Shown piece by piece: positions 10,201-18,625 of a stretch of DNA of 64,000 bases. The DNA is from Bacteroides acidifaciens (GTDB lineage: Bacteria > Bacteroidota > Bacteroidia > Bacteroidales > Bacteroidaceae). The stretch lies in contig NZ_CAEUHO010000004.1 of the NCBI RefSeq assembly GCF_903181435.1, forward strand, positions 1,054,001-1,118,000, in the 5' to 3' direction. The first letter of the stretch is position 1. The number at the start of each line of letters is the position of its first letter. The translations under genes and the position numbers were made by a program. The notes below the pieces were generated by a model that saw only the letters and a program-made list of their open reading frames with translations, was not told the DNA's origin and did no database searches.

Positions 10201-10589
10201 GAGCCGACCGCGTGAACGAGACATTGATTAATAAAATCGAGAATGCCGAAATATCCAACAACGTAGACCGCCGTGCGGGTGGACCCGACCGTTGGAGCAC
10301 GACAAACCGTTATGCCAAGTATAAAGGAATGGGACTGTATAGCCAGAACACCCCGTCCAGCACACGTTTCTTGCAGAAATACAATGAATTTGCGTTGAAC
10401 TCCATCTCTGTGGGGTATCGTCTGGACCCGAAACAAATCAAATTCCTGAAAACTTGCCGCGTGGCGAGTATGTCGCTCACGGCTTCCATGCAGGATATTT
10501 TCCATTTTTCTACAGTGAAACAGGAGCGAGGGCTGGATTACCCCTATGCAAGAAGTTTCAACCTGTCTGTGTCTTTATTGTTTAACTAA
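7227..10589 (+). CDS. SusC/RagA-family TonB-dependent transporter with STN domain
   Basis: 1120 residues. A signal peptide ends near NAQKQ (about residue 32). An STN (secretin/TonB short N-terminal) domain spans about 40-112, a carboxypeptidase-regulatory-like beta domain about 125-200 (VSGVVIDAQTGEPLAGASIV), the plug about 210-355 (with MPLFILDGFETS and KDAAGTTLYGSKASNGVIVF), and the 22-strand barrel fills the rest, ending in F-N. It is the outer-membrane half of a SusCD importer. STN domains usually pass a signal to a FecR-type anti-sigma factor, but no sigma/anti-sigma pair lies next to it. The 14-base gap to susD and the S8 and M16 proteases downstream suggest a peptide or protein-derived substrate (inference). 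Confidence 0.95.
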   Translation: MQKKNYKKGMRCYSLLLLGMMLFFVGSVANAQKQVDYQTTRITVKATNEAVEQVLNKVGSLANVRFFYNHSELDFLKNVTIDVKDMELRGVISVIFAEHPVSVAYQPNRTIVLRKAVKQQKNMQKVSGVVIDAQTGEPLAGASIVLKEQKGVGVTTNMDGQFHIEMLPGSATALLFSYVGYQQEEVRLANRDLSKLKVKLTPMANEIEGVVVTGMAPRKAAGFTGRYVTVKAEDLKRINPNNLLEALQVFDPSFRIVDQNQYGSDPNRLPEFNLRGDVQLGSSSASSFNMMMGDYSNRPNMPLFILDGFETSLQRIVDIDPERIESITILKDAAGTTLYGSKASNGVIVFETKKPAPGKLNISYSANIGISVPDLSDYDLMNASEKLEYERAAGLFNSVSLMNYYNEKKKEILRGVDTYWLSQPLRTAVTHRHTLHLEGGDEAIRYSLGVNYGNEFGVMKASGRENMGLSFNLQYRYKNLNISNSLSVENTEGNNSPYGAFSAYSKMNPYYRLTDENGKYQRIIETKPMPSGSAQQVITNPLYDTQFPYKDMNRNFSVIDNFSLEYFLLENLRVQGQLSFTRSNGRNEQFRSANHTMFAKEEDITKRGSYERNLGESTSWDANASINYNLVRNKHGLFVSARWNVSNRVSDGVVLSAKGFPNDNMTDFLYAHKMEDRVSGSESTQRSVGVLGSLNYMYDQRFSVDVNVHGDLSSQFGNDTGMAPFWSTGLRWNMHEEKWLKGTPVSNLALYVNIGTTGSQSYSPYQAKETYSYSDLMFPYPSGDTLGAQLMGLGNPSLGWSKTTSKTASAELGLWNGRLNFTGSYYHNYTDAMLLENNVQPSTGFASVTRNVGAVLNEGVEFSLSSLLINDYKRQIQWSVGINAAHNRNVIKKLSNELKKMNEKNLSERNGTPPVYEEGQSTSVIKLVPSLGIDPATGKELFLTRDGEKTFVWDPKDKIAVGDTEPKIRGAISSSLTWKQLTAGLAFTYQLGADRVNETLINKIENAEISNNVDRRAGGPDRWSTTNRYAKYKGMGLYSQNTPSSTRFLQKYNEFALNSISVGYRLDPKQIKFLKTCRVASMSLTASMQDIFHFSTVKQERGLDYPYARSFNLSVSLLFN

Positions 10590-10603
10590 TCGAGGGAGAA
10601 AAT

Positions 10604-12034
10604 ATGATAAAGAATATAATTATAGGGATAAGTATGGTACTCTTTGCTGCCGGCTTTGCCGGTTGTGCCGACTGGGTGAATGTGACCCCGAAAGACCAGG
10701 TGGAGAGCGATAAACTGTTCAATAGCGAACTTGGTTACAAGAGTGCCCTTATAGGTATCTACGCACGTATGACGCTGGACGAAACATACGGTAAGAGCAT
10801 GACATACGGTTCGGTGGAATTCTTGGTGCAACGGTACGACAACTACGGAAGCAACATCCCTACCGAAGAACAACGCGCACAGCGCTATGATTATAAGAAC
10901 AACGAAAGTGCCAAGAATATGGTGAACGGTCTGTGGGTAAACCTCTTCTGTACCATCGGCAACATCAACAACCTGCTGCAAAACCTTGAAAACGGAGGCA
11001 GGAACATCGTCACCACCGACGGATACTGGACACTGATGAAAGGGGAAGCCTTAGGACTTCGTGCGTTTCATTACTTCGACCTGCTCCGTCTCTACGGTCC
11101 TATCTATAGCGAAGACCCGGAAATGGCGTGTCTGCCCTGGCGTACGGAGTTTAACGACGAAGCAAAGTCGTTGTTGCCTGCCAGCCGCATTGCCCAGAAC
11201 ATTCTGCACGATTTGGAGGAAGCGGAAGAACTGTTGAAAGACGACAACCTCTACTATCAGAACAACCTCGACGATGTATTCTTGGGATACCGCAAGCACC
11301 GCATGAACAAGATGGCGGTGAAAGCCTTGATGGCACGTGTCTATTTATGGATTGGCGACAAAGCCAATGCTGCGTTGAAGGCTAAGGAAGTGATTGACGG
11401 ATGCGGCTTTACGCTTGCAATGGACAATACCAAAGATGTTTCTCTTTACGAAGAGACGATTTTCGGATTGGGACGTGACGATATGGAGACGAAAGTAAAG
11501 AACGACTGGGCGGAACTGACCAGATATGCCAACGAACTTTATATATCCAACGAAAACTGCGAACAGGTATTCAACAAGCAGAACATAGGTATTAATGACA
11601 TCCGTTACAAAAACGGATACGGATTCATACATGGAGAAAACGGAAGAATGTGCCGCAAGTATCTGGGACGCGAAGTGGAATATAAAGAGAAGATTCCTTT
11701 GATTCGTTTGTCGGAAATGTATTACATCCTGGCCGAAAGTGTCAGTCTTGAAGAGAGTGTCACTTACATCAATCAGGTGCGCAACGCACGCGGAATCTCG
11801 CGTTCCAACAATCTGGTAGCCAATAGCGCCTACAACGAACAGGCCCGCCGGGATGCGTTGAACGAAGAGTATCAGAAAGAATTCTTCGCAGAGGGACAGT
11901 GGTTCTATTTCCTGAAACGTAACAACTACCATACCTTTTGGCGTTGTCCCACCACGGTACCGTCTATGACAAAATACTACGTGTTGCCTACGCCGGACGA
12001 CGAGATAGAATACGGAGTGGGAGCACAGGAATGA
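10604..12034 (+). CDS. SusD/RagB-family surface lipoprotein
   Basis: 476 residues with a lipoprotein signal (FAGC, Cys21) and the helical SusD fold: a TPR-like N-terminal half (NSELGYKSALIGIYARM, GEALGLRAFHYFDLLRLYGPI) and the C-terminal signature IRLSEMYYILAES with YQKEFFAEGQWFYFLKR. It acts as the ligand-gripping lid of the SusC transporter just upstream (14-base gap). RagB of Porphyromonas, which binds oligopeptides, belongs to the same family; the proteases in this operon make peptides the likely ligand here too, but this is inferred from context. Confidence 0.95.
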   Translation: MIKNIIIGISMVLFAAGFAGCADWVNVTPKDQVESDKLFNSELGYKSALIGIYARMTLDETYGKSMTYGSVEFLVQRYDNYGSNIPTEEQRAQRYDYKNNESAKNMVNGLWVNLFCTIGNINNLLQNLENGGRNIVTTDGYWTLMKGEALGLRAFHYFDLLRLYGPIYSEDPEMACLPWRTEFNDEAKSLLPASRIAQNILHDLEEAEELLKDDNLYYQNNLDDVFLGYRKHRMNKMAVKALMARVYLWIGDKANAALKAKEVIDGCGFTLAMDNTKDVSLYEETIFGLGRDDMETKVKNDWAELTRYANELYISNENCEQVFNKQNIGINDIRYKNGYGFIHGENGRMCRKYLGREVEYKEKIPLIRLSEMYYILAESVSLEESVTYINQVRNARGISRSNNLVANSAYNEQARRDALNEEYQKEFFAEGQWFYFLKRNNYHTFWRCPTTVPSMTKYYVLPTPDDEIEYGVGAQE

Positions 12035-12061
12035 TTTTGGTTTCATTAAAATGAATAAGCA

Positions 12062-13966
12062 ATGAGAAAAAATATATATCTATTTTTATTGGCAGGACTG
12101 CTTACCGCTTGCGGAGAAGACGATTTGATTCGTTACAGTCTGGAAAAGGATGGCCTGCAATTCTACACGGGTGAAGACAGTAAACTGGTTCCGGGTGATG
12201 CTTCGGATTTGGAGCGTATTTTCAATTTCGCTACCGCCACCTATCGGGAGAGGAAAAAGGGCGACGAACGCGAAGAAACCTATTACTACGGTGACAATCT
12301 GGAGACATACACATACGAGAAAATCTATATGCAGATACAGGGATTCCCTTCTCCCGACGAGCGTCCTTATAAGCTGAAAGCGATAAAACTGGAAGATGAA
12401 GAGAGCGACTTTGTTCCCGAAGTAATCTTCGAGCCTTACTATAGCGTGGCTCCCGAACAGGTGAGGGATACCATCAAGTTCACCATTGTGCGCCCGAAGA
12501 ACGAACGGGGCGAATTTATGCGCGGTACTTATCGCTTCGGTATTACGATTGATACGGAAGATAACCCCTTCTTCCAGGAAGGTGTGACGGAACAAAACGT
12601 GCTCGAAGTAACATTGAAAGACGTATATGAGAAACCCGATGACTGGGATGCACGCGAAGAGTGGTTGGGAGTTTTCGATGAGGAGAAGTATGCGTTTATG
12701 CTGACCTATTCACAACTTCCGTTTGTGCGTAGCAACGACTATATGTGGAACAAGACCGATAAATACAACCAGGAGTTGGTTGCTTATCTGAAAGAGCATC
12801 CGGAAATGGCGGCACGCTTTGCCACTGAAATTCCCGATATGCCTAAGACAGTGTGGTGGACAGGAGATGTCGAAACAAATATATTGGGAGCTTATTCCCG
12901 CGAGAAGTTTGACTTCATACGGAGCGTCATGGGCGAGGAAGAGTTGTTGGAAAACGATAAACTTGTCTATTGGAACCTTATTTTCCGCGAAAAAGTGGCG
13001 GCGGATGCTGGCTATGAGTTTCCGGTCAATCAAAGTCGTGCCGGATGGTGGAACAATCAGGCTTTGGGCGAATGGGCTATTGATAAGCAGGAGTTTGTGA
13101 CAAGAACAATTTTTGAAACTTGCAAGTTGAACAATGTGCCCGAAGATGCATGGGAATATGTGCCTTCCGTAATACGTTTGAATATAGATGCTTATAATAC
13201 GGCTCATCCCGGTGCTCCGTTGGGCTTATCGTTCCCCGAAGATAATTTGGTGCCCGAATGGTGGGAAATGCGTCAGGAATTGTTTGGCGAATTTTCTTCA
13301 ATCAAAAGAGATGTGATTGTAAAGGCACTGTTTGAATATAACAGAGATACTTCTTGGGAGCCGGTGAAGGGGATTCCTCAGTTAAAGAATCCTCAACTTT
13401 CCAATGCAAGTTTCTCTGCATCTTATATGCCAAACATTAAAAATGCGATTGCAGCTTACAACAAAACACATCCGGACACCATGATTGAATTGCCGATAGT
13501 ACTGCCTGCATGGTGGAATCTGTCGTTTTTGGGTGAATATAACGAGAAAAAAGAAAATTTAGTGAAGAGAGTTATGTCTCAGTATTATGGTACTCCAAAT
13601 CAATGGACAGTGTGGAATCAATGGAATATCATATTCCGGTATGAAGCGAAACAGGGAGGAGATAAGGATATTGTATTCCCGGTACTGGACGCATCTCTGA
13701 TTAAGCCTTCTTATTGGGATAAATATAAATATTTGGGTGAGTATTCTGAATCGAAATTAGTGTTTACATGGATGATGCTTTTACCGCAATGTTATGGTAA
13801 TATGGAGGAAGGCGTCTTGGGAAATGGTTGGCCGTTCTATAACAGAGAAACTGTGTACAATAAATTGGTAGAGGCTTATAACGCAAACTACAGAACATTT
13901 ATGAATCGTTATGCATCATCTAACCCCGAACCGTTTGAATATCCGGCAACTTTCCCCGGTAACTAA
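12062..13966 (+). CDS. DUF4843-type surface lipoprotein with six tandem C-terminal repeats
   Basis: 634 residues, lipobox LTAC with Cys17 followed by acidic GEDD, which suits surface export. Residues about 20-190 look like the DUF4843 beta domain that commonly follows susD. The rest is six units of 64-85 residues, each opening with a W-W or Y-W pair and an LGEYS-like turn: WLGVFDEEKYAFM at 201, LGAYSREKFDFI at 275, LGEWAIDKQEFV at 335, FGEFSSIKRDVI at 408, LGEYNEKKENLV at 490 and LGEYSESKLVF at 558. Units tend to end in an FP or LP pair. DUF4843 proteins normally carry this motif once and are about 230-280 residues long (from memory). Likely an accessory binding subunit of the SusCD complex. 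Confidence 0.85.
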   Translation: MRKNIYLFLLAGLLTACGEDDLIRYSLEKDGLQFYTGEDSKLVPGDASDLERIFNFATATYRERKKGDEREETYYYGDNLETYTYEKIYMQIQGFPSPDERPYKLKAIKLEDEESDFVPEVIFEPYYSVAPEQVRDTIKFTIVRPKNERGEFMRGTYRFGITIDTEDNPFFQEGVTEQNVLEVTLKDVYEKPDDWDAREEWLGVFDEEKYAFMLTYSQLPFVRSNDYMWNKTDKYNQELVAYLKEHPEMAARFATEIPDMPKTVWWTGDVETNILGAYSREKFDFIRSVMGEEELLENDKLVYWNLIFREKVAADAGYEFPVNQSRAGWWNNQALGEWAIDKQEFVTRTIFETCKLNNVPEDAWEYVPSVIRLNIDAYNTAHPGAPLGLSFPEDNLVPEWWEMRQELFGEFSSIKRDVIVKALFEYNRDTSWEPVKGIPQLKNPQLSNASFSASYMPNIKNAIAAYNKTHPDTMIELPIVLPAWWNLSFLGEYNEKKENLVKRVMSQYYGTPNQWTVWNQWNIIFRYEAKQGGDKDIVFPVLDASLIKPSYWDKYKYLGEYSESKLVFTWMMLLPQCYGNMEEGVLGNGWPFYNRETVYNKLVEAYNANYRTFMNRYASSNPEPFEYPATFPGN

Positions 13967-13980
13967 TAAACTTGAATGAT

Positions 13981-15540
13981 ATGAAAAAAAATATTCAGAT
14001 ATGGCTATTGGCAGCTCTCCTCCTGACGGGAGGGCTTGCCGGATGTTACAATGATAAAGGTAACTACGACTATAAAGAAATTAATGAGGTGGAATGCTCC
14101 ATCAAGGCAGCCATCAAAGGAGGAAATGAAATTGTGATTAACGAAATGGGAAGCAGCCGTTGTAAGCAATCGCCTATTGATGTAGTAGTTGTCTATACTC
14201 CTGTCATTTCGCAGACGATGGCTCAGAATGAGGAGAATCTCGTTTATGAGTGGAAAGTGACCAAAGCAGGCGAAAAGGCTGTTTTTACTACAGACAAAGT
14301 ATTGGAATTGGAGTTTCCTGCCAATACAGCGACTTCTTACAGCATAGTGTTTAGCGTGACCGATGAACTTACCAATGTAAGCTTCTACAAATCTTTGAGT
14401 ATCAATACATCGCAACCTTATATCAACAGTTGGTTTGTATTGAATGAAAAAGAAGGCGTACAACAGTTGTCGGTAATAGAAGAACCCGATTCTGTAAATT
14501 CCATCATCTCTTTTGACGGATATGGCGATTTGGGTCTTTCCAAGTCGGAAGATATAAAAGTAATCCGCGATGCAACGCATTTGATTTACTCTCCTACGTT
14601 AGACCGCAAGAATGCCGTAAATCCGGAAATTCTGCAACTGATGTCAAAAAACGGTGTTTGGCGGACAAAACCCAGTACGCTCTCCATGACCGCTATGAAG
14701 TTGCCGAGTGTGGTAGAGGCCAACAAACTTTCGCTGGTGAATGGTATCGACGGAAGCGTGGCGTGTCTTTCTACCGTCATTGTGGATGAACGCGGACAAA
14801 TGCACTATTGCTATGATGGTGAAATTTATGAGATGATTGAACCTTACAAGACTCCTTATCGCACGGGAGTGCTTGGTCATAATTTAGGCGAACCGGGACA
14901 GATTGCCATATGGGACAATGAAGAAATGGCGTTTGGATATGCAGACATCAGAGGTGGCAAGGCTGAAGTGAATTTTATCTATCAGTATGTAGAAGGGCTT
15001 AATGACACGGAGATTGTGTGGATGGGACCTGAGTATGGTGATGGAGACGAGAGTAAAAATTCATTGGGTATCGCCATCGCCCGTCAAAAGGCTACGCAGG
15101 ATTACATCGTTTATCACTTAGGACGGAATGATGATAAAGAGTATGCAGTGACCCGCAGCGATGCTATCGGACAGTTGATGGGCGGCAATGCGGTTTCTCA
15201 GTTTGCCACAGCACCGTATGCATTTCTGCAGCAATTCTTCTACATTTCAGGAAGCAAACTTTATCGTTGCAATGTCAGCAATGGAGAGTCGGTGGAGATT
15301 TATGATGCGGAAGGTACGATTTCAAAGATGAAATTCAGAATCTTGAATGAGAACATAGGACGCCCTCACGAAATGCGTATGTTGGGTATGGCTGTAGAGA
15401 AAGAAGACGGCACATGGGAGTTGCATCAGATTGAACTTACCATTGCCGGAGACTTAAAGGAAGATAGCGTGAAGAAATTTGCAGGGTTCGGAGCCATCAA
15501 AGACTTCTGTTTCTCATTCCGTAATACAGCATCTAATTAA
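13981..15540 (+). CDS. PKD-like family surface lipoprotein
   Basis: 519 residues from ATG 13981; a TTG nine bases earlier is in frame but the ATG followed by AAA codons gives the normal signal peptide. Lipobox GLAGC places the lipid on Cys22, followed by YNDKGNYDYKEIN, the usual start of the Bacteroides PKD-like family. Residues about 30-140 read as an immunoglobulin/PKD fold (LVYEWKVTKAGEKAVF, SYSIVFSVTDELTNVSFY). The remainder begins at SWFVLNEKEGVQQLSVI and may be a beta-propeller. Together with the DUF4843 protein it probably completes a four-component SusCD complex, as described for the peptide-loaded BT2261-BT2264 system of B. thetaiotaomicron (from memory). Confidence 0.85.
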   Translation: MKKNIQIWLLAALLLTGGLAGCYNDKGNYDYKEINEVECSIKAAIKGGNEIVINEMGSSRCKQSPIDVVVVYTPVISQTMAQNEENLVYEWKVTKAGEKAVFTTDKVLELEFPANTATSYSIVFSVTDELTNVSFYKSLSINTSQPYINSWFVLNEKEGVQQLSVIEEPDSVNSIISFDGYGDLGLSKSEDIKVIRDATHLIYSPTLDRKNAVNPEILQLMSKNGVWRTKPSTLSMTAMKLPSVVEANKLSLVNGIDGSVACLSTVIVDERGQMHYCYDGEIYEMIEPYKTPYRTGVLGHNLGEPGQIAIWDNEEMAFGYADIRGGKAEVNFIYQYVEGLNDTEIVWMGPEYGDGDESKNSLGIAIARQKATQDYIVYHLGRNDDKEYAVTRSDAIGQLMGGNAVSQFATAPYAFLQQFFYISGSKLYRCNVSNGESVEIYDAEGTISKMKFRILNENIGRPHEMRMLGMAVEKEDGTWELHQIELTIAGDLKEDSVKKFAGFGAIKDFCFSFRNTASN

Positions 15541-15563
15541 AAAGAATAAAATTTAGTGTGATT

Positions 15564-17645
15564 ATGAAACGTACATTATTATATAGCTTACTGTTGCTTG
15601 CGTTGACTGCTTGTCAGGATTACATCACTCCAGAAGTGCCCAAAGATGATTTGTCTTCATGGATGAACGAAGAAGGGCTTGTGAAAGGAGAGGTCTATGT
15701 GAAGTTCAAGCAACTGGACAAAGATTTGCAGGTAGTGGCTACTCGTAGCGGTGAAGTGGAAACCGGCAACAAAGATTTGGATGCCGCCGCCGCGAATATA
15801 AAGATGCGGCAGATGGAACGCCTGTTCCCTGCCGGAAAGTATGAGAAGCGCACCAGAAAAGCAGGATTGCACCTGTGGTATAAAGTGAAGTTTGACGAAG
15901 CCGTCAACGTGGGACAGGCTGTGGATGCTTTTTCCGCATTAGACAATGTGGCTTGCGTGGAGCCTGTGGGCAAGGTGGTGCCTGTTGCGGTGAATCCGCC
16001 TAAGGATACTTATTTCGGTTCTCAGTGGTATTTGCACAATACAGGTCAGATTGGTATGATGGAAGGTGCGGATATCAAGATTCTGGATGCTTGGGAACTG
16101 ACTTCGGGAAGCTCGGATGTAATTGTGGCTGTGATTGATCAGATTGTCGATTTTAGACACATGGAATTGAATCAGTGTATGTGGCGAAATGACGAGGAGG
16201 ATGAAGATGGCTATGTAGACAACGATGGCAACGGCTATGTGGGCGACTACTATGGATTGGGAGTAAACAACAATACCATTCTCAGCGATGATAAAAGTCA
16301 TGGAACACACGTAGCGGGAATAATTGGTGCATCTACAGTTACCAATAATTATTTCAATCCTAATGGTATTGCAGGTATAGCTGGTGGTGGTTATCCGATG
16401 TACAATCAGGGAGTTCGCATCATGACCTGCGACTTTTCTTACGGCCCTGCCGCCATTAAATATGCGGCGGATATGGGAGCGGTGATTTGCAATAACAGCT
16501 ATCATGTCGGTACAGGGCAAGCAACCATACAGGCTTTTCAGGAAGCTGTCGACTATTTTGTGGAATATGCAGGTTGTGATGAAAACGGCAATCAGGTAGG
16601 CCCGATGAAAGGTGGCTTGGTGATTGCGGCTGTTGCCAACGACGGCGTGAAGAAGGATGCGGTAATTCCCGCCTCTTTGAATCATGTGATATCCGTAGCC
16701 AGTGTAAATCCCCGTTTTCAGAAAAGTAGTTTCTCCAATTACGGTTCGTGGGTGTCTATCTCGGCTCCCGGCGGTGGTGGTGATGAAGTTCCTGCCGAAT
16801 ACGATTGGAGTACTTGGGCAATCTGGAGTACGGTGAACAATAACGATTTCAAACCTATGGTCGGCACCTCTATGGCTTCGCCCGTAGTGGCGGGAGTAGC
16901 AGCGTTGGTGGTCTCTTACTTGAAAGACAAGGAAGGCGGACTCACTGCCGAAGAGGTGAAACATCGCCTGTTGCAGAATGTCACTCCCATTGCAGAATAC
17001 AATCCCGAATACGAAGGAATGATTGGCGTAGGTTGTGTCAATGCGTACGGTGCTTTGACGGGAGCCATGAACTGGCCGCCTGTTATCAAGCTGGTTTCGG
17101 AAGGACTGGATGTAGAGACCGACAAAGTGCTTTACTACGACGAAGAGGTGAACTACGTGTTTGAACTGAGCGACAAGGAAACCGATACAGTCGGCCTCAC
17201 CTATGAGGTGGACGACCCTGCCGGTATCTTTAAGCAGACTTTCGCAGATGGAAAACTCATTCTTTCCCTGCGCAACAAGGATATTCAGCCCGGTTCATAC
17301 AAAGTTTCTCTCTCCGTGACCGACCAGGGAGTAGGAGGAGAAGAGCACCTCAACGTACAGACTACCACTACCGCTTTCACCGTTCGCCTGTTGCCCGAAG
17401 TACATACGGAAGCAAGCATCGAAAACACGAACACCGAACTGACGATTGGTGCAAGCGCCACCTTCAGTGGCAAGGTGACCGCACGGATATACGACACGCT
17501 CGGCAACTTGGTGCTCGAACAAATGACGAATATCTCGCTCAGTTCTCCCGGCAAAGTCGATATCTCCGGATTGAGCGGCGGTATGTATGTCGTGAAACTG
17601 ACGTGCAACAATAAAACGATTACTAAGAATATCATAAAACTGTAA
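15564..17645 (+). CDS. S8 (subtilisin-like) serine protease lipoprotein with type IX-like C-terminal domain
   Basis: 693 residues from ATG 15564 (an in-frame GTG lies six bases upstream). Lipobox LTAC, Cys17. Residues 41-140 are an inhibitor-like prodomain. The S8 catalytic residues are visible: Asp192 in VAVIDQIVD (usual ID-TG is ID-QI), His246 in SHGTHVAGI, and Ser436 in GTSMASPVVAG. Two cadherin/Ig-like strands regions follow to about 610. Residues 613-693 resemble a type A C-terminal sorting domain of type IX secretion: ARIYDTLGNLVLEQ, VDISGLSGGMYVVKL and a closing TITKNIIKL, although the opening PNP motif is absent. A PorV-like gene follows after four bases. It is probably a surface protease feeding peptides to the SusCD pair. 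Confidence 0.92.
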   Translation: MKRTLLYSLLLLALTACQDYITPEVPKDDLSSWMNEEGLVKGEVYVKFKQLDKDLQVVATRSGEVETGNKDLDAAAANIKMRQMERLFPAGKYEKRTRKAGLHLWYKVKFDEAVNVGQAVDAFSALDNVACVEPVGKVVPVAVNPPKDTYFGSQWYLHNTGQIGMMEGADIKILDAWELTSGSSDVIVAVIDQIVDFRHMELNQCMWRNDEEDEDGYVDNDGNGYVGDYYGLGVNNNTILSDDKSHGTHVAGIIGASTVTNNYFNPNGIAGIAGGGYPMYNQGVRIMTCDFSYGPAAIKYAADMGAVICNNSYHVGTGQATIQAFQEAVDYFVEYAGCDENGNQVGPMKGGLVIAAVANDGVKKDAVIPASLNHVISVASVNPRFQKSSFSNYGSWVSISAPGGGGDEVPAEYDWSTWAIWSTVNNNDFKPMVGTSMASPVVAGVAALVVSYLKDKEGGLTAEEVKHRLLQNVTPIAEYNPEYEGMIGVGCVNAYGALTGAMNWPPVIKLVSEGLDVETDKVLYYDEEVNYVFELSDKETDTVGLTYEVDDPAGIFKQTFADGKLILSLRNKDIQPGSYKVSLSVTDQGVGGEEHLNVQTTTTAFTVRLLPEVHTEASIENTNTELTIGASATFSGKVTARIYDTLGNLVLEQMTNISLSSPGKVDISGLSGGMYVVKLTCNNKTITKNIIKL

Positions 17646-17649
17646 GAGT

Positions 17650-18591
17650 ATGAAAAATATAAGATATGGCTTGATGATGTTGCTCTTGTGCGGAGCAACC
17701 GCTACCTTTGGACAGGGTGATAACGGAGCGGCTTTGTTTCCCGAACTGACGCCCGATGTGCGCGGTGTAGGAATGGGTAACAGTGGGGTGGCTTCTTCGG
17801 CAAACGCATTCTCCATTTGGAGAAATGCTGCCAAGAATGTTTTCTCGGACCGGAAGGCGGAAGTGGCCTACAGTTTTACGCCCTGGATGCGCGAATTGGC
17901 TTCGGGCAGCAATCTGCACGCTTTGGCAGGCCATTACCAGTTGGACGACAAGCAGGGAATCCAGGCGGGTTTCCGCTACATCAACCGTCCGGAAGTGGAG
18001 CGCGCGGGTGCGGTCTATACCCCCAAGGACTGGAGCATTGACTTGGGATATGCACGCAAGCTCACCGAAGGACTGTCCGTAGGTGCAACGGCACGTTTCG
18101 TACGTTCCGCTCTTTTTGACAATGCGGTGGCGAACGGGGTGGCTTTCGACCTCGGTGTCTATTACCAACAGGCCTGGCGCAACAACGACGACGCCCGTTG
18201 GAGCTTGGGTTTGCAGGCTTCCAACTTCGGTACGAAAATGGATTACGGATACGGTAAGTATAAGCAGCCTGCCAAAGTGAATGCCGGAGGAGGTGTCGAC
18301 TATGCATTCAACGACAACCACCGTCTGCAAGGCACGCTCGAAGTGGGCTACCGCGTATGGCCCGGCAGTTGCTGGGAGAGTGCCGTCGGAGCGGAATACA
18401 CGGCGTTCAAGCTGTTTTCCGTACGCGGCGGATACCACTATGGAGAAGAAAACAACCGTATGCAACGCTACGGCACCATCGGCTGCGGCGTGTATTACAG
18501 TATGCTACGTGCCGACTTTGCCTTTATTATTCCTGAGAAAAACAGCTTCCTAAAGAATACATGGCAGGTGTCGTTGGGGGTAGCCTTCTGA
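17650..18591 (+). CDS. PorV/PorQ-family outer-membrane protein
   Basis: 313 residues with a signal peptide (to about residue 22, TFGQ) and a FadL-like beta-barrel. The N-terminal motif ALFPELTPDVRGVGMGNSGV, then NAFSIWRNAAKNVF and YSFTPWMREL closely follow the PorV (LptO) pattern, in which PorV shuttles type IX substrates to the surface machinery. It is shorter than PorV of Porphyromonas (about 390 residues). It starts four bases after the S8 protease that carries a sorting-like C-terminal domain, so the two probably act together. No porK/L/M/N, sov or porU gene is in this window. It could instead be a general long-chain porin. Confidence 0.82.
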   Translation: MKNIRYGLMMLLLCGATATFGQGDNGAALFPELTPDVRGVGMGNSGVASSANAFSIWRNAAKNVFSDRKAEVAYSFTPWMRELASGSNLHALAGHYQLDDKQGIQAGFRYINRPEVERAGAVYTPKDWSIDLGYARKLTEGLSVGATARFVRSALFDNAVANGVAFDLGVYYQQAWRNNDDARWSLGLQASNFGTKMDYGYGKYKQPAKVNAGGGVDYAFNDNHRLQGTLEVGYRVWPGSCWESAVGAEYTAFKLFSVRGGYHYGEENNRMQRYGTIGCGVYYSMLRADFAFIIPEKNSFLKNTWQVSLGVAF

Positions 18592-18625
18592 ACTGAGTCT
18601 GAACCAAGAAATAACGAATAGATTA

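Noticed and set aside
13972..13980. TTG start for the PKD-like lipoprotein
   Set aside because: ATG at 13981 followed by lysine codons gives the standard lipoprotein signal; the extra three residues add nothing.
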